Below, piece by piece: positions 38,984 through 47,690 of a DNA stretch of 64,000 nt (within the stretch, counting starts at the first letter, position 1; the number at the start of each line of letters is the position of its first letter). This DNA comes from Roseibium sp. (lineage in GTDB: Bacteria; Pseudomonadota; Alphaproteobacteria; Rhizobiales; Stappiaceae). The stretch lies in contig JAEPNV010000002.1 of the NCBI GenBank assembly GCA_017643215.1, positions 310,001 to 374,000 on the forward strand, read 5' to 3'. The notes under the pieces were generated by a model, which saw only the letters and a program-made list of their open reading frames with translations, had not been told where the DNA came from and did no database searches. Made by a program: the position numbers and the translations under genes.

Positions 38984-40500
38984 TGACAAATTTTATTGAC
39001 AAAGCGATCGCGTTCGTAGCGCCACAATGGGGCATCAAACGAGCAGCGAGCCGAGTGCGACTTGAGGCGTTTGAACGGGCTTATGGTGGCGCCAACAAGG
39101 GGCGCCGTACCGACGGCTGGCGCACGGCCGGCACGTCGGCCGACACAGAGTTGGCGCTGTCCGGCGCTTTGCTTCGTGAACGGTCGCGCGATCTGGAGCG
39201 CAACAACAAACATGTTGCGAAGGCCGCCACAGTACATGCCGATAACCTTGTCGGAGAGGGGATCACACCGCGGGCGAATACCGGCGACGCTGACCTGAAC
39301 AAGAAGATCGATGAGCTGTTCGACGAATGGTCGGAGAACTGCGATCCCGGCGGGCAACTGTCCTACCACGGCATGCAGCATCTAGCAGCACGGGAAATGG
39401 TAGTTGCCGGCGAAATGCTTGGCCGTCAACGCATCCGGCGGATGAGCGACGGTCTAAAGGTTCCGTTGCAGATCCAGATGCTGGAGCCCGACCATATCGA
39501 CGACGCCCGGCAGTCACCTTCCGCTAGCCGAACAGTTGTCAACGGAATCGAATTCGATGGCATTGGCCGCCGCACGGGTTATTGGATGTTCCCGCGCCAC
39601 CCGGGAAATCGTAGCCAGTGGCGGGTTGGTGATCACGAAAGCAGGCGGATCCCTGCTGATCAAATCGTGCATCTCTATGAAGCGCAACGCACCCAGTGCC
39701 GTGGCGCACCATGGACGGCTCCCATTATCCTTGATGTCAAGGACCTGCAGGATTACGACACCGCAGAACTCTGGCGGAAGAAGCTGGAAGCCTGCCTTGT
39801 CGGTGTGATTATTCCCGGTGAGGACGACGGCTTGGGGGACCCCACACAGAGTGATCCTTCACATCTTGGTGTTGCTGTAAAGGATGTCAAAGGCAAAGAC
39901 GTTTCCAAGATGGAACCCGGCGTATTCGCCGTCGCCCACGGTGGCAAGGACGTAAAATTCAACAGCCCGGCCGTCACCCTTTCTCAGGAGTCGTTCAACC
40001 GGTTATCGACGCGCGGAATTGCGGCTGGGATCCGTTGTCCGCATGTGCTGATGACCGGTGATACGTCCCAGATGAACTATTCGACGTTCCGGGCGGACAT
40101 GCTGGCGTACAAGAAGTTCATCCGTTCGATCCAGAAGCATTTCATTCTGAAGAACTGGTGCCGGCCAACGTACGGTTGGTTCCTGTCCATTGCCCAGTTC
40201 ATGGGTGAGATCCCGCCTGGACCTGTGCCGGTCATTTGGACATTCCCGCGGTTTGAGCACGTCAACCCGTTCGATGACATGCGTGCCGATCTCATCGCAG
40301 TTCGGTCCGGCTTTAAAAGCCTTGCGCAAGTCATAGCCGAGCACGGCGGAATCCCCGAGCAAGTCCTTGGCCAAATCAAGGAGTCCAACGCCAAGCTCGA
40401 TGAAATGGAATTGGTCCTCGATTCCGACCCCCGCAACGTGACGCTTCAGGGCCAACTTCAGTTCACCGACCAAGGAGAAGCGAATGCCGACTCAGCATGA
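38983..40500 (+). CDS. Portal protein (lambda gpB family)
   Basis: A 505-residue portal protein (lambda gpB is 533). Typical family segments are SRDLERNNKHVAKAATVHADNLVGEGI near the N-terminus, QIQMLEPDHIDD, the crown-proximal RIPADQIVHLYEAQR, and SYDTFRADML-like NYSTFRADMLAYKKF in the C-terminal half. Twelve copies form the ring through which DNA enters and leaves, and which binds the terminase and gpW. The start directly follows gpW. The end overlaps the protease-capsid fusion by 17 bases. Confidence 0.94.
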   Translation: MTNFIDKAIAFVAPQWGIKRAASRVRLEAFERAYGGANKGRRTDGWRTAGTSADTELALSGALLRERSRDLERNNKHVAKAATVHADNLVGEGITPRANTGDADLNKKIDELFDEWSENCDPGGQLSYHGMQHLAAREMVVAGEMLGRQRIRRMSDGLKVPLQIQMLEPDHIDDARQSPSASRTVVNGIEFDGIGRRTGYWMFPRHPGNRSQWRVGDHESRRIPADQIVHLYEAQRTQCRGAPWTAPIILDVKDLQDYDTAELWRKKLEACLVGVIIPGEDDGLGDPTQSDPSHLGVAVKDVKGKDVSKMEPGVFAVAHGGKDVKFNSPAVTLSQESFNRLSTRGIAAGIRCPHVLMTGDTSQMNYSTFRADMLAYKKFIRSIQKHFILKNWCRPTYGWFLSIAQFMGEIPPGPVPVIWTFPRFEHVNPFDDMRADLIAVRSGFKSLAQVIAEHGGIPEQVLGQIKESNAKLDEMELVLDSDPRNVTLQGQLQFTDQGEANADSA

Positions 40501-42541
40501 AACGATCCGCCTGCCGAAACTCTTTGGCGATGCCCAGATCCGAGTCGAGTCATTCGATGCGGAAGACCGCACCGTGGAGGTCATTTGGTCTACCGGATCC
40601 CGCGTAAAGCGCTACAGCTTCAGCGAAGGGTTCTACATGGAAGAGTTATCCATGGACCCTTCCGCAATCCGTTTGGAGCGGTTCGGAACTGGAATGTCGT
40701 TGCTGGACAGTCACGACAACTGGACCATGGAATCCCGGCTTGGGACCGTTGTTCCTGGTTCGGCGAAAATCGAAAACGGCATTGCGACAGCAGTGGTCAA
40801 GCTGTCCCGCAATGAACGCGGCGAACGCCTTTTTCAGGATCTACAAGACGGACATCCTTTCCCTGTCAGCGTTGGCTACAGGATCCACCGTTATGAAAAG
40901 TCGGAAGGTGACGATGGCGAGCTTCCAACGCTGGTCGCCGTCGATTGGGAACCCTTGGAATTGTCCGCGGTGCCTATCCCTGCGGATGCCGGAGCGCATT
41001 CTCGTTCTGAGGCTGCGGAAACCTATGACTGTCTCGTGGTCCGGCACGAGGAAGACGCTGCAAATGCGGCACTTAAACATGAGGACAGTGACATGCCGAA
41101 CCCCACACCGGCTCCCGAAGGAAATGACGCCGCTCGTCAGACCGACGCATCAGCCAATCCGCCAGCTCAGGTACAGCCTGAAACGCGCAATGATCCTGCT
41201 CCGGCTGCCCCGCCCGCAACCACCTCGGCGCCGGCACCGACAGTAGATGTTGCCGCCGAGCGGGCCGACGCAACATCAGCGGAGCGTGAGCGCGTCGCCA
41301 CGATAACCAGTGAGGGGCATCGGCTCAATTTGCCTACCGAAATGACGACTACATTCATCTCAGATGGCACTTCGGTTTCCGACTTCCGTGCGGCTGTAGT
41401 CAATCACCTAGCAGCCGAACAGGAGAAGACCCCGACCTTTTCCGTGGCTCCTCAACCGCGTGGTGCCCAGGATGAAGTTGAAACCCGGCGGGAATCGGTC
41501 GTCAATGCGCTTGAGCACCGCCTGAACCCTGGTGTCGTTGAGCTCACCGAGGCTGGCAAAGACTGGCGCGGCATGACGTTGAAGGAGATCGCAAAGGCGC
41601 TCATGGCAGCACGCGGCGAAGACGTCCGTGGCATGACAGCCGATGCCGTGGCCCGTGCAGCTTTTCATGCCACCGGCGACTTTCCGATCGTCATGGAACA
41701 GCTGACGAACCGGACGCTTCGGCGGTCTTACGACGCCACTCCACAGACGTTCCGGCCGTTTTGCCGCCAGATTACGGCGACCGACTTCAAGGATATGCAC
41801 CGGATTCAGCTGGGTGAAGTCGGTGATCTGACAAAGGTCAACGAACATGGCGAGTTCGAATCGACCACGCTGGGCGAAGGCAAGGAAAGCTTCCGGATTG
41901 CCACCTACGGCCGGATCATTGGCATCACCCGGCAGGCCGTGATCAATGACGATCTCGGGGTCTTCTCGAATCTCGCCAGCAAGTTCGGCAATGCTGTTTC
42001 CCGCCTGGAATCCAAGACGGTCTGGGACATCATCGTCAATAACCAGAAGCTCAGCAGCGGTACCGCGCTGTTTCATAGCAGCCACAACAACCTTGGCACG
42101 GGAGCTGGTTCTGCGCTTTCCGAAACCAGCATTTCCGCTGGGCGGAAAAAGATGGCCGCACACAAGGATATCGATGAGCGCGACCGACTCGGTATTCGGC
42201 CAAGGTTTCTCCTCCTGCCGACCGAGCTGGAAGTCACGGCCGCAAAGCTGCTCGGAAGTTTCGCGCCAACCAGGACCGACGACATCGTCCCCGATTTCGT
42301 GAAGTCGCTGACGCCCATTGTCGAGGATCGGCTGTCCGATATCTCGGCAACGAACTGGCATCTCGTCGCTGATCCAAACCAAGTCGACACCATCGAGTAT
42401 GCATATCTCGAAGGAAACGAAGGACCTTATACGGAAACCCGTGTGGGCTTCGAAGTCGATGGCATGGAGGTCAAGGTCAGGCTCGATTTCGGCGCCGCCC
42501 CTATCGACTACCGCGGTTTCTACCGCGCGAACGGCGCATAG
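40484..42541 (+). CDS. Prohead protease/major capsid protein fusion
   Basis: A 685-residue fusion. Residues about 1-190 form an HK97-type S78 protease: catalytic His77 in LLDSHDNW, Ser129 in FPVSVGYR and a supporting acidic residue in DWEPLELSAVPIPAD. A Pro/Ala-rich acidic linker (about 205-270) is expected to act as scaffold. The capsid part (about 360-685) is an HK97-fold major head protein, with IQLGEVGDLTKVNEHGEFESTTLGEG and the P-domain end PTELEVTAAKLL. The single polypeptide is presumably self-cleaved during head maturation. It ends before a terminator-like hairpin at 42571. Confidence 0.92.
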   Translation: MPTQHETIRLPKLFGDAQIRVESFDAEDRTVEVIWSTGSRVKRYSFSEGFYMEELSMDPSAIRLERFGTGMSLLDSHDNWTMESRLGTVVPGSAKIENGIATAVVKLSRNERGERLFQDLQDGHPFPVSVGYRIHRYEKSEGDDGELPTLVAVDWEPLELSAVPIPADAGAHSRSEAAETYDCLVVRHEEDAANAALKHEDSDMPNPTPAPEGNDAARQTDASANPPAQVQPETRNDPAPAAPPATTSAPAPTVDVAAERADATSAERERVATITSEGHRLNLPTEMTTTFISDGTSVSDFRAAVVNHLAAEQEKTPTFSVAPQPRGAQDEVETRRESVVNALEHRLNPGVVELTEAGKDWRGMTLKEIAKALMAARGEDVRGMTADAVARAAFHATGDFPIVMEQLTNRTLRRSYDATPQTFRPFCRQITATDFKDMHRIQLGEVGDLTKVNEHGEFESTTLGEGKESFRIATYGRIIGITRQAVINDDLGVFSNLASKFGNAVSRLESKTVWDIIVNNQKLSSGTALFHSSHNNLGTGAGSALSETSISAGRKKMAAHKDIDERDRLGIRPRFLLLPTELEVTAAKLLGSFAPTRTDDIVPDFVKSLTPIVEDRLSDISATNWHLVADPNQVDTIEYAYLEGNEGPYTETRVGFEVDGMEVKVRLDFGAAPIDYRGFYRANGA

Positions 42542-42570
42542 GCCTAACCCTCCAACTCTAAAGGACCGTC

Positions 42571-42594
42571 ACGCCGGCATTGACCGGCGTTTTT
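42571..42594 (+). terminator. Terminator-like hairpin after the capsid gene
   Basis: ACGCCGG/CCGGCGT with a six-base loop (42571..42590) is followed by five T residues. It would lower expression of downstream genes relative to the capsid gene, or be read through by an antiterminated polymerase. Confidence 0.75.
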
Positions 42595-42622
42595 GATTCC
42601 TGACTTCCGAAAGGGCAAGGAC

Positions 42623-42955
42623 ATGAAGAACTACATCAAACCCGGGAACGTGCTGACGATGATCGCGCCGACCGGGGGTGTCGTCTCGGGTTCACTCTAC
42701 GAACACGGCACCATTGTGGGTGTTGCCACCGGCCCCGCAGCCGAAGGCGAAGAGTACGAGTTGTCGGTCAACGGCGTCTTTGAACTCGCGAAAACTGCCG
42801 CTCAAGCGTGGGCGGTCGGAGATGCAATCTATCGCGACTCCGCAACGGGTCTGGCGACGAGCGTCGCTACTGCCAATACCAAATGCGGTGTTGCTGTTGC
42901 CGCCGCAGCTAACCCGTCCGGCACCGGCTTGGTTCGGCTCAACGGCTCGTTCTAA
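42623..42955 (+). CDS. Capsid decoration/cement protein (DUF2190-like)
   Basis: A 110-residue beta-rich protein. The repeated Gly/Val/Ala strands (VLTMIAPTGGVVSG, GTIVGVATGPAAEGEEYELSVNGVFELAK, WAVGDAIYRD, CGVAVAAA) are the pattern of DUF2190 cement proteins, which sit as trimers on the capsid surface and stabilise it. The start at 42623 is chosen because GGGCAAGGAC lies just before it; the ATG ten codons earlier is not used. The gene is bordered by two hairpins, at 42571 and 42963. Confidence 0.85.
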   Translation: MKNYIKPGNVLTMIAPTGGVVSGSLYEHGTIVGVATGPAAEGEEYELSVNGVFELAKTAAQAWAVGDAIYRDSATGLATSVATANTKCGVAVAAAANPSGTGLVRLNGSF

Positions 42956-42962
42956 TTCTGAG

Positions 42963-42985
42963 AGCGCCGGGTTTATCCCGGCGCT
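42963..42985 (+). other. Hairpin after the decoration gene
   Basis: AGCGCCGGG and CCCGGCGCT form a perfect nine-base stem with a five-base loop, eight bases after the decoration-protein stop. There is no T tract, so it may stabilise the message end rather than terminate. Confidence 0.6.
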
Positions 42986-43000
42986 TCCGTGGAGGAAGTG

Positions 43001-43183
43001 ATGAAGACATTTCGTGTAAAAATCCGGACCTTGCTGCTTGGTCAGTTCCGGGGCGAGGGCTATGAAACCAAACTGACGGAAGACCATGCCAAGCCCTATC
43101 TGGATGGGGGCCTGATCGAGGAGGTCAAACCGGAGACCGACAAGAAGGCGCCGAAGGCCAACGCGTCGGCGAAGACCAGCTGA
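43001..43183 (+). CDS. Small structural-region protein (60 aa), paralogue of 44921..45115
   Basis: A 60-residue protein: a 40-residue beta-type part (MKTFRVKIRTLLLGQFRGEG, then TKLTEDHAKPYLDGGLIEEV) followed by a Lys/Ala/Asp-rich tail. The layout and tail match the 64-residue protein at 44921..45115. GGAGGAAG lies before the ATG. Located between decoration and head-completion genes, it is probably a minor virion or assembly component. Confidence 0.55.
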   Translation: MKTFRVKIRTLLLGQFRGEGYETKLTEDHAKPYLDGGLIEEVKPETDKKAPKANASAKTS

Positions 43184-43184
43184 A

Positions 43185-43613
43185 ATGGCCGTCTTCAATC
43201 GGCTGGATCGGATGGTTTCCAGCGTCGTCGATCGAGCATTGAACGATGGTCGTTTTCGGTTGACCCCGAAGGCGGCGGCAGGATCGAATTCGCGGGGGCA
43301 GCCAGATGGGACGCGGCCCACGGTCGAGGGGCCGGTGATCTTCGAATATCTCGGCAAGGATTACGGCATCGAACTCGGTGTGCGGAAAACCTATCGCGAG
43401 GCCAATGATTTGCGTGCCCTGTCTTCCGGTCGAGACGCGATAGCTTCGATTGATCGAAAGCACTTCGCAAGCTTGGATGACGAGCCGCGCGCAGGCGACA
43501 AGATTGAATTCCTGGACATGCCGGCCTTGCCAGCATTCCAGGTCGTCGACGTTCGGCGCGACGGGCAATCACGAATGCAGCTGCATCTGGTGCACATCGG
43601 AGCGCAAGCGTGA
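43185..43613 (+). CDS. Head-tail completion protein (hypothetical)
   Basis: A 142-residue protein, beginning MAVFNRLDRMVSSVVDRALNDGRFRL and with beta strands after a disordered loop (GSNSRGQPDGTR). Position between capsid/decoration and gpV, and a later basic strand LPAFQVVDVRRDGQ, suggest a neck or head completion protein comparable in place to P2 gpL/gpR-type genes or lambda gpFII, but no family match is claimed. It overlaps the next gene by four bases. Confidence 0.5.
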   Translation: MAVFNRLDRMVSSVVDRALNDGRFRLTPKAAAGSNSRGQPDGTRPTVEGPVIFEYLGKDYGIELGVRKTYREANDLRALSSGRDAIASIDRKHFASLDDEPRAGDKIEFLDMPALPAFQVVDVRRDGQSRMQLHLVHIGAQA

Positions 43614-44347
43614 TCCTGAACAGGTGGGTTGTTCGCGTCGCCGCGGTAAACGCGTTGCTCAACTTTAATGAAGAACCCTATCCGACCCTTGCCCGCCAAC
43701 ATGTTTTCGACAGCAAGATCGAACCGGTTCAGAGCCTGCGGAACAAGCATTCCTATCCGATCTGCGTCGTCTATACCGATTACGACAAGGATGCGCTGGC
43801 ACACGGATCGATGCAGAACAAGCATCGCCATCTCACGGTCACATTCGAGATCTTTTGCGCGTTGGTCAGCGAGGCCGATGACGATGTTTACCAGCTTGAA
43901 TATCCACTTATCGATGCCGAGCTGGAGACGACTCTAGATATTTTTGAAGCCCAGATCTTTCATGCGCTTCAAGCTGAAAACCTTGCAGCCGACACATTTC
44001 GGGCGCTCATGCACGCGTACGATAGTGTCGTCAGCCGTCGGGGAGCGACTGTTGAGGGTGGCCAAAAACTCGCGGCGCGGCAGATCGTCATTGAAGGCAA
44101 GTGCTTGCGGGATCCTCAAAACGGTGAAGTCCCGCAGAACGTGGAACCATTCCTCACGGAGCTGGAAACTCGTGGTGAATACGCTGATCGGGTCGCCTAT
44201 ATCCGCGCCGCATATGAGCGGACACTGACAGCTGCCCAGCAACACGCCTTCGGAATGGGCTACAGCACCGCGACAGCCCGAAATCTCGGCTATGACACGG
44301 GCCCAGAGGTCAGACTGCCGTCCAATGTCACGTATGTCTATCCGTAA
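43610..44347 (+). CDS. Tail completion-like protein (hypothetical)
   Basis: A 245-residue protein with a GTG start inside the previous stop. The first 80 residues (VAAVNALLNFNEEPYPTLARQHVFDSKIEPVQSL, then YPICVVYTDYDKD) resemble tail-terminator folds in which a helix precedes a beta sheet, and HRHLTVTFEIFCAL fits the inner strands. In P2 the tail completion genes R and S occupy this place. Assignment is by context and fold impression only. Confidence 0.45.
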   Translation: MILNRWVVRVAAVNALLNFNEEPYPTLARQHVFDSKIEPVQSLRNKHSYPICVVYTDYDKDALAHGSMQNKHRHLTVTFEIFCALVSEADDDVYQLEYPLIDAELETTLDIFEAQIFHALQAENLAADTFRALMHAYDSVVSRRGATVEGGQKLAARQIVIEGKCLRDPQNGEVPQNVEPFLTELETRGEYADRVAYIRAAYERTLTAAQQHAFGMGYSTATARNLGYDTGPEVRLPSNVTYVYP

Positions 44348-44359
44348 TCCGGGCCTGTG

Positions 44360-44908
44360 ATGAGCGAACTGGATCTTGCTGTCTCCAAGCTAATTCGCCG
44401 GATCGAGGCGATTGAGGAGCGCCAGGTCGAGACAGAACGCCAAACCAACAATATCGTGCGCGAAGCCGTTGTTACTGAGGTTTTTGAAGACGGCACCGCA
44501 ATCGTGGATGCCGCCGACCTGAAGACCAAGCGTATCCCATGGCTGACATTGGCGGGGGCGGTGAACGACTGGAATCCGCCGACCGTAGGCGAACGTGTTG
44601 TTCTTCTTTCGCCGTCCGGTGACCCAGCCAAAGCCATGATCTTGCCCGGCGGATACACCCACGATAACCCGCAGCCGCACAGCGCTTTGGGTGAAAGCAT
44701 GCGCAAGGTTGGCGAGACCACAATCAAGACGACCGGCGAGGCGCACGAAGTCATCGCGGGGAAGATCATATTGAAGGGTGCCATCACGATTGAGGGGCCC
44801 GTTGAGATCGTCGGCGACAAGGTCACGCACAACGGAACGAACATCTCGGACGATCACGTCCACGGTGGCGTAATGAGAGGCAGCAGCGACACCGATGGCC
44901 CACACTGA
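44360..44908 (+). CDS. V: Baseplate assembly protein V (tail spike)
   Basis: A 183-residue homologue of P2 gpV (211), the central spike that pierces the outer membrane. After an N-terminal helix (LDLAVSKLIRRIEAIEERQ) comes the OB-like domain with GTAIVDAADLKTKRIPWLTL and WNPPTVGERVVLLSPSGDPAKAMILPGG. The C-terminal beta-helix (ETTIKTTGEAHEVIAGKI, then ILKGAITIEGPVEIVGDKV) ends with a HVHGG turn and a His residue, fitting an iron-binding tip. ATG 44360 follows a GTG. Confidence 0.92.
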   Translation: MSELDLAVSKLIRRIEAIEERQVETERQTNNIVREAVVTEVFEDGTAIVDAADLKTKRIPWLTLAGAVNDWNPPTVGERVVLLSPSGDPAKAMILPGGYTHDNPQPHSALGESMRKVGETTIKTTGEAHEVIAGKIILKGAITIEGPVEIVGDKVTHNGTNISDDHVHGGVMRGSSDTDGPH

Positions 44909-44920
44909 TGGAGCAGCACA

Positions 44921-45115
44921 ATGAAAAGGTATGAAGTTATTGCTGAAGGTTGGATCGAGGGTAAGTATCGGCTTGTGGGTGAGACGATTTCGCTTGATGT
45001 ACACCAGGCGAAATACCTTGTGATGAATAAGACCATCCGCCCGGAGGTGGAAGCACCCGTCGTTGACGAGCCGGCTCAAGCAAAAACCGCCGCAAAGAAG
45101 AAGTCGTCCGACTGA
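44921..45115 (+). CDS. Small structural-region protein (64 aa), paralogue of 43001..43183
   Basis: A 64-residue protein with a 40-residue ordered part (KYRLVGETISLDVHQAKYLV, MNKTIRPEVE) and a Lys/Ala/Asp-rich tail. Compared with the protein at 43001..43183, the order strand-Gly-x-x-strand-helix-IxPEV and the basic tail correspond, so the two are probably duplicates or members of one family. It lies between gpV and gpW genes. Confidence 0.55.
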   Translation: MKRYEVIAEGWIEGKYRLVGETISLDVHQAKYLVMNKTIRPEVEAPVVDEPAQAKTAAKKKSSD

Positions 45116-45118
45116 CCG

Positions 45119-45553
45119 ATGTCTGTCGGGATGGACATGACAACCGGTCGGAGACTGACCGGTTGGGCGCATGTGGTTCAAAGCGTCTGGATCATCCTGA
45201 CGACGGAACTCGGCTCCCGCGTCGAGCGCCGCGACTTCGGTGCAATCATTCCGAAGCTGATCGACCAGCCGCAAAACCAAGAGATCGTTGTGAATTTCAT
45301 CATGGCTGTTGCGGAAGCGTTGGAACCACGGTGGGTCAACGGTGCGTGGTATGGTGAGCCGCGTTTTCACATCTCTCGAGTGCGTGTAGATGTCGCCGAA
45401 CCGGGCCAGGTCGCGATCATGATCGTCGGCGACTATTTCCCGCTCGGTCACCTCCGCGATTACAGCCAAATCTCGCCGAAGAACATTGTTTTTCCCGCGC
45501 ATCGCCTGATGGAGCGGATCGCTTTCGAGAGCAACACTCGGGTTCTCTCCTAG
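45119..45553 (+). CDS. W: Baseplate assembly protein W (GPW/gp25)
   Basis: A 144-residue gp25-like baseplate wedge protein (P2 gpW 115). It starts MDMTTGRRLTGWAHVVQSVWIILTTELGSRVERRDFG, the conserved helix-strand pattern in which TTxLGSRV.RRdFG is diagnostic. The later EPRWVNGAWYGEPRFHISRV strand is also typical. With J it builds the wedge that couples sheath contraction to the baseplate. It starts three bases after the previous stop. Confidence 0.92.
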   Translation: MSVGMDMTTGRRLTGWAHVVQSVWIILTTELGSRVERRDFGAIIPKLIDQPQNQEIVVNFIMAVAEALEPRWVNGAWYGEPRFHISRVRVDVAEPGQVAIMIVGDYFPLGHLRDYSQISPKNIVFPAHRLMERIAFESNTRVLS

Positions 45554-45561
45554 AGGTATCG

Positions 45562-46431
45562 ATGAGCGCTAATTCGACACGCTTCGTACAGATCAATCTT
45601 GCGGAGCTGGCTCCCCCTGAGATTCTGGAAACGCTGGACGTCGAGGAGATCATCAAGGCGCTGCGGGACGATGTGGTTGCCCGCTTTCCGGATATCGCTG
45701 GCTATATCGACCTCGAAAGCGAACCTGCCCGGATCTTGATCGAGGCCTTCGCGGAAAGGGAAGTGCTTTTCCGCCAACGTGTAAATGATGCGGTGAAGGC
45801 GCTTCTCCTTTCTTCTTCGACCCGCACCAACCTCGACCAGATTGGCTCTATGTTCGTCACACCGCGGCACGAGGGCGAGCTTGATGATGCCTATCGGCGT
45901 AGGATCCAGCTCGCACCCGAAGCCTATTCGTCAGCTGGTCCGGAAGCTGCTTACATCTATCATGCGTTATTGGCAGTGCGGACACTTCGGGATGCGTCGG
46001 CCACCCGTCAGGCGCCCGGTTCGGTCTTTGTGACCATCATGAACAATGCGGAGGATCCGACGCCGACCGATGCACAGCTGACGTCGGCGCGTGAGCACCT
46101 GTTGAGCGATCGGGTCAAACCGTTGACCGACACGGTTTCGGTCGGGGGACCGAGAATCGTACCTGTGGACATAGAGGCTTGTCTAACGCTCTACCCCGGG
46201 CCGGCATGGGCCCCTGTTCTTGAGACCGCCGAAAACGCGCTCGATGAGCATATCGAGGCAACCCGGTTTCTTGGCTACGACCTGCGCCGCAGCGCCATTA
46301 TCTCGCGCCTGCACACCGATGGCGTCTATGAGGTCGAGCTGAAAAAGCCGACGGAAGACGTTATCGTCGACGGTCGCGGTTGCTACCGGGTGGTGTCGAA
46401 ATCGATCACCTATAAAGGCGTCGACCAGTGA
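45562..46431 (+). CDS. J: Baseplate assembly protein J
   Basis: A 289-residue homologue of P2 gpJ (302). Diagnostic stretches are LAELAPPEILETLDVEEIIKAL, DLESEPARILIEAFAEREVLFRQRVNDAVKALLL, the ARPDLDQIG-like TNLDQIGSMF, and DDAYRRRIQLAPEAYSSAGPEAAYIYHAL, in the usual order. It forms the baseplate wedge ring with W and I. The stop overlaps the gpI start. Confidence 0.93.
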   Translation: MSANSTRFVQINLAELAPPEILETLDVEEIIKALRDDVVARFPDIAGYIDLESEPARILIEAFAEREVLFRQRVNDAVKALLLSSSTRTNLDQIGSMFVTPRHEGELDDAYRRRIQLAPEAYSSAGPEAAYIYHALLAVRTLRDASATRQAPGSVFVTIMNNAEDPTPTDAQLTSAREHLLSDRVKPLTDTVSVGGPRIVPVDIEACLTLYPGPAWAPVLETAENALDEHIEATRFLGYDLRRSAIISRLHTDGVYEVELKKPTEDVIVDGRGCYRVVSKSITYKGVDQ

Positions 46432-47672
46432 ACATACTCCCCGACAACGGCACGGCGCTCAAAATCGCTGTTGACGAGGCCGGTGCGGCGCGGACCGGTA
46501 TTCCGTTTGCACTGAGAGACATCCATAACCCTGACACCGTCCCAGAAGCATTGCTGCCCTGGTTGGCCTGGCAGCTTTCAGTCGATGTCTGGGATGACGA
46601 CTGGCCGGTCGAGAAGAAACGTCACGTCGTTTCCATCGCCTACGATTTGCATCGTCACAAAGGCACGTTGTGGGCCCTCGAATCGCACGTCCGCCTGTCG
46701 GGCGGAACTTTGGTCAGGGCATTGGTACCACCTGACAAGACACATGCCATGCCGGCGCTGACCGACGCCGAGCGTGATCGGTTTCTGGCGAGGTTCAAGC
46801 AGCTCCGGATCTATGGCTTCGCGGAGCGATCGCAGCAGCAATTCAAGACCTTCACGACGGCTGCGAACCAACGCGGCAAGCACTTCATCGGCGAGGGCAA
46901 GCCCTACGATGCCGCGACATATACGCGTTATGCGCGCCGGGCGAAGCTTTATGAACCGCGCGATGGGTCTCTCACGGACCTGACGCTGCGCACGGTCAAG
47001 TTCACCGAGTTTTCCGGCCAGGCGACCGACTATGAAGAGATCGTCCTGCCGCCAAAACCAACCAACGGGATCTATGCCGGGCAACCGCCGAAGGCAAAGC
47101 TGTTCCTGTCACTATCCGATCACGTTGCGGAGCGAATCGTATCGGTCGCAATCCCGCGCGAATGGAATTACCGGATCGGTCAAAGCCAGTACCGGACCGT
47201 CTCAACGGGCCTGACGCCGACCTATGTTGAGCCCGAGGGTGTTGCCGAGAAGGGCACCCGGACCAAGACGCAGATGTTTACCGGCGATGTGCTCAACAAG
47301 CGGTTTCTGCCGCCCTCAACGGCCTGGCAGCGGATCTATGAGCGGTTCTTCCTGTTCGAGAAGGATCGCCTTCCAGCGGCCCGGCCGCGGGCGATGCATG
47401 TCGGCTACACCAGGCTTGGCATGCCGGCCTTTCATGCAGAGCTGAAAGTCGCGGTCCGCAACAAGCGGCCGGGCCGGGCGGTCAACGGTTACGTCCACGG
47501 CTTCATCTATCACACACCGCGGGAATCCCTGAATCGGGTCATAGACGCCACGCGCGCCGGCAAGGCGCTGCGCGACAAGATCTGGCTCAACACGAAAACA
47601 GTCCGGCAGGTCGAGGCCGGAGATATTTTGGCCGGCGAAATCGTTGCCGGCGGTCTCGTACCGAACCTTTAA
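46428..47672 (+). CDS. I: Tail protein I with long C-terminal extension
   Basis: A 414-residue protein, more than twice the length of P2 gpI (176). The N-terminal 150 or so residues carry the gpI domain: ALLPWLAWQLSVDVWDDDWPVEKKRHVV and HKGTLWALESHVRLSGG. The extra 220 residues are beta-rich and unlike P2 gpI; they probably form a platform for the fibre proteins encoded next. GTG start overlapping the gpJ stop. Confidence 0.85.
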   Translation: MNILPDNGTALKIAVDEAGAARTGIPFALRDIHNPDTVPEALLPWLAWQLSVDVWDDDWPVEKKRHVVSIAYDLHRHKGTLWALESHVRLSGGTLVRALVPPDKTHAMPALTDAERDRFLARFKQLRIYGFAERSQQQFKTFTTAANQRGKHFIGEGKPYDAATYTRYARRAKLYEPRDGSLTDLTLRTVKFTEFSGQATDYEEIVLPPKPTNGIYAGQPPKAKLFLSLSDHVAERIVSVAIPREWNYRIGQSQYRTVSTGLTPTYVEPEGVAEKGTRTKTQMFTGDVLNKRFLPPSTAWQRIYERFFLFEKDRLPAARPRAMHVGYTRLGMPAFHAELKVAVRNKRPGRAVNGYVHGFIYHTPRESLNRVIDATRAGKALRDKIWLNTKTVRQVEAGDILAGEIVAGGLVPNL

Positions 47673-47690
47673 ATCCTAGAAAGGACCGAC

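Noticed and set aside
41408..42382. 324-codon minus-strand frame opposite the capsid gene
   Set aside because: Antisense shadow of the capsid part of the fusion protein.
44390..45502. 370-codon minus-strand frame opposite V and W
   Set aside because: Antisense shadow; both plus-strand genes are well recognised.
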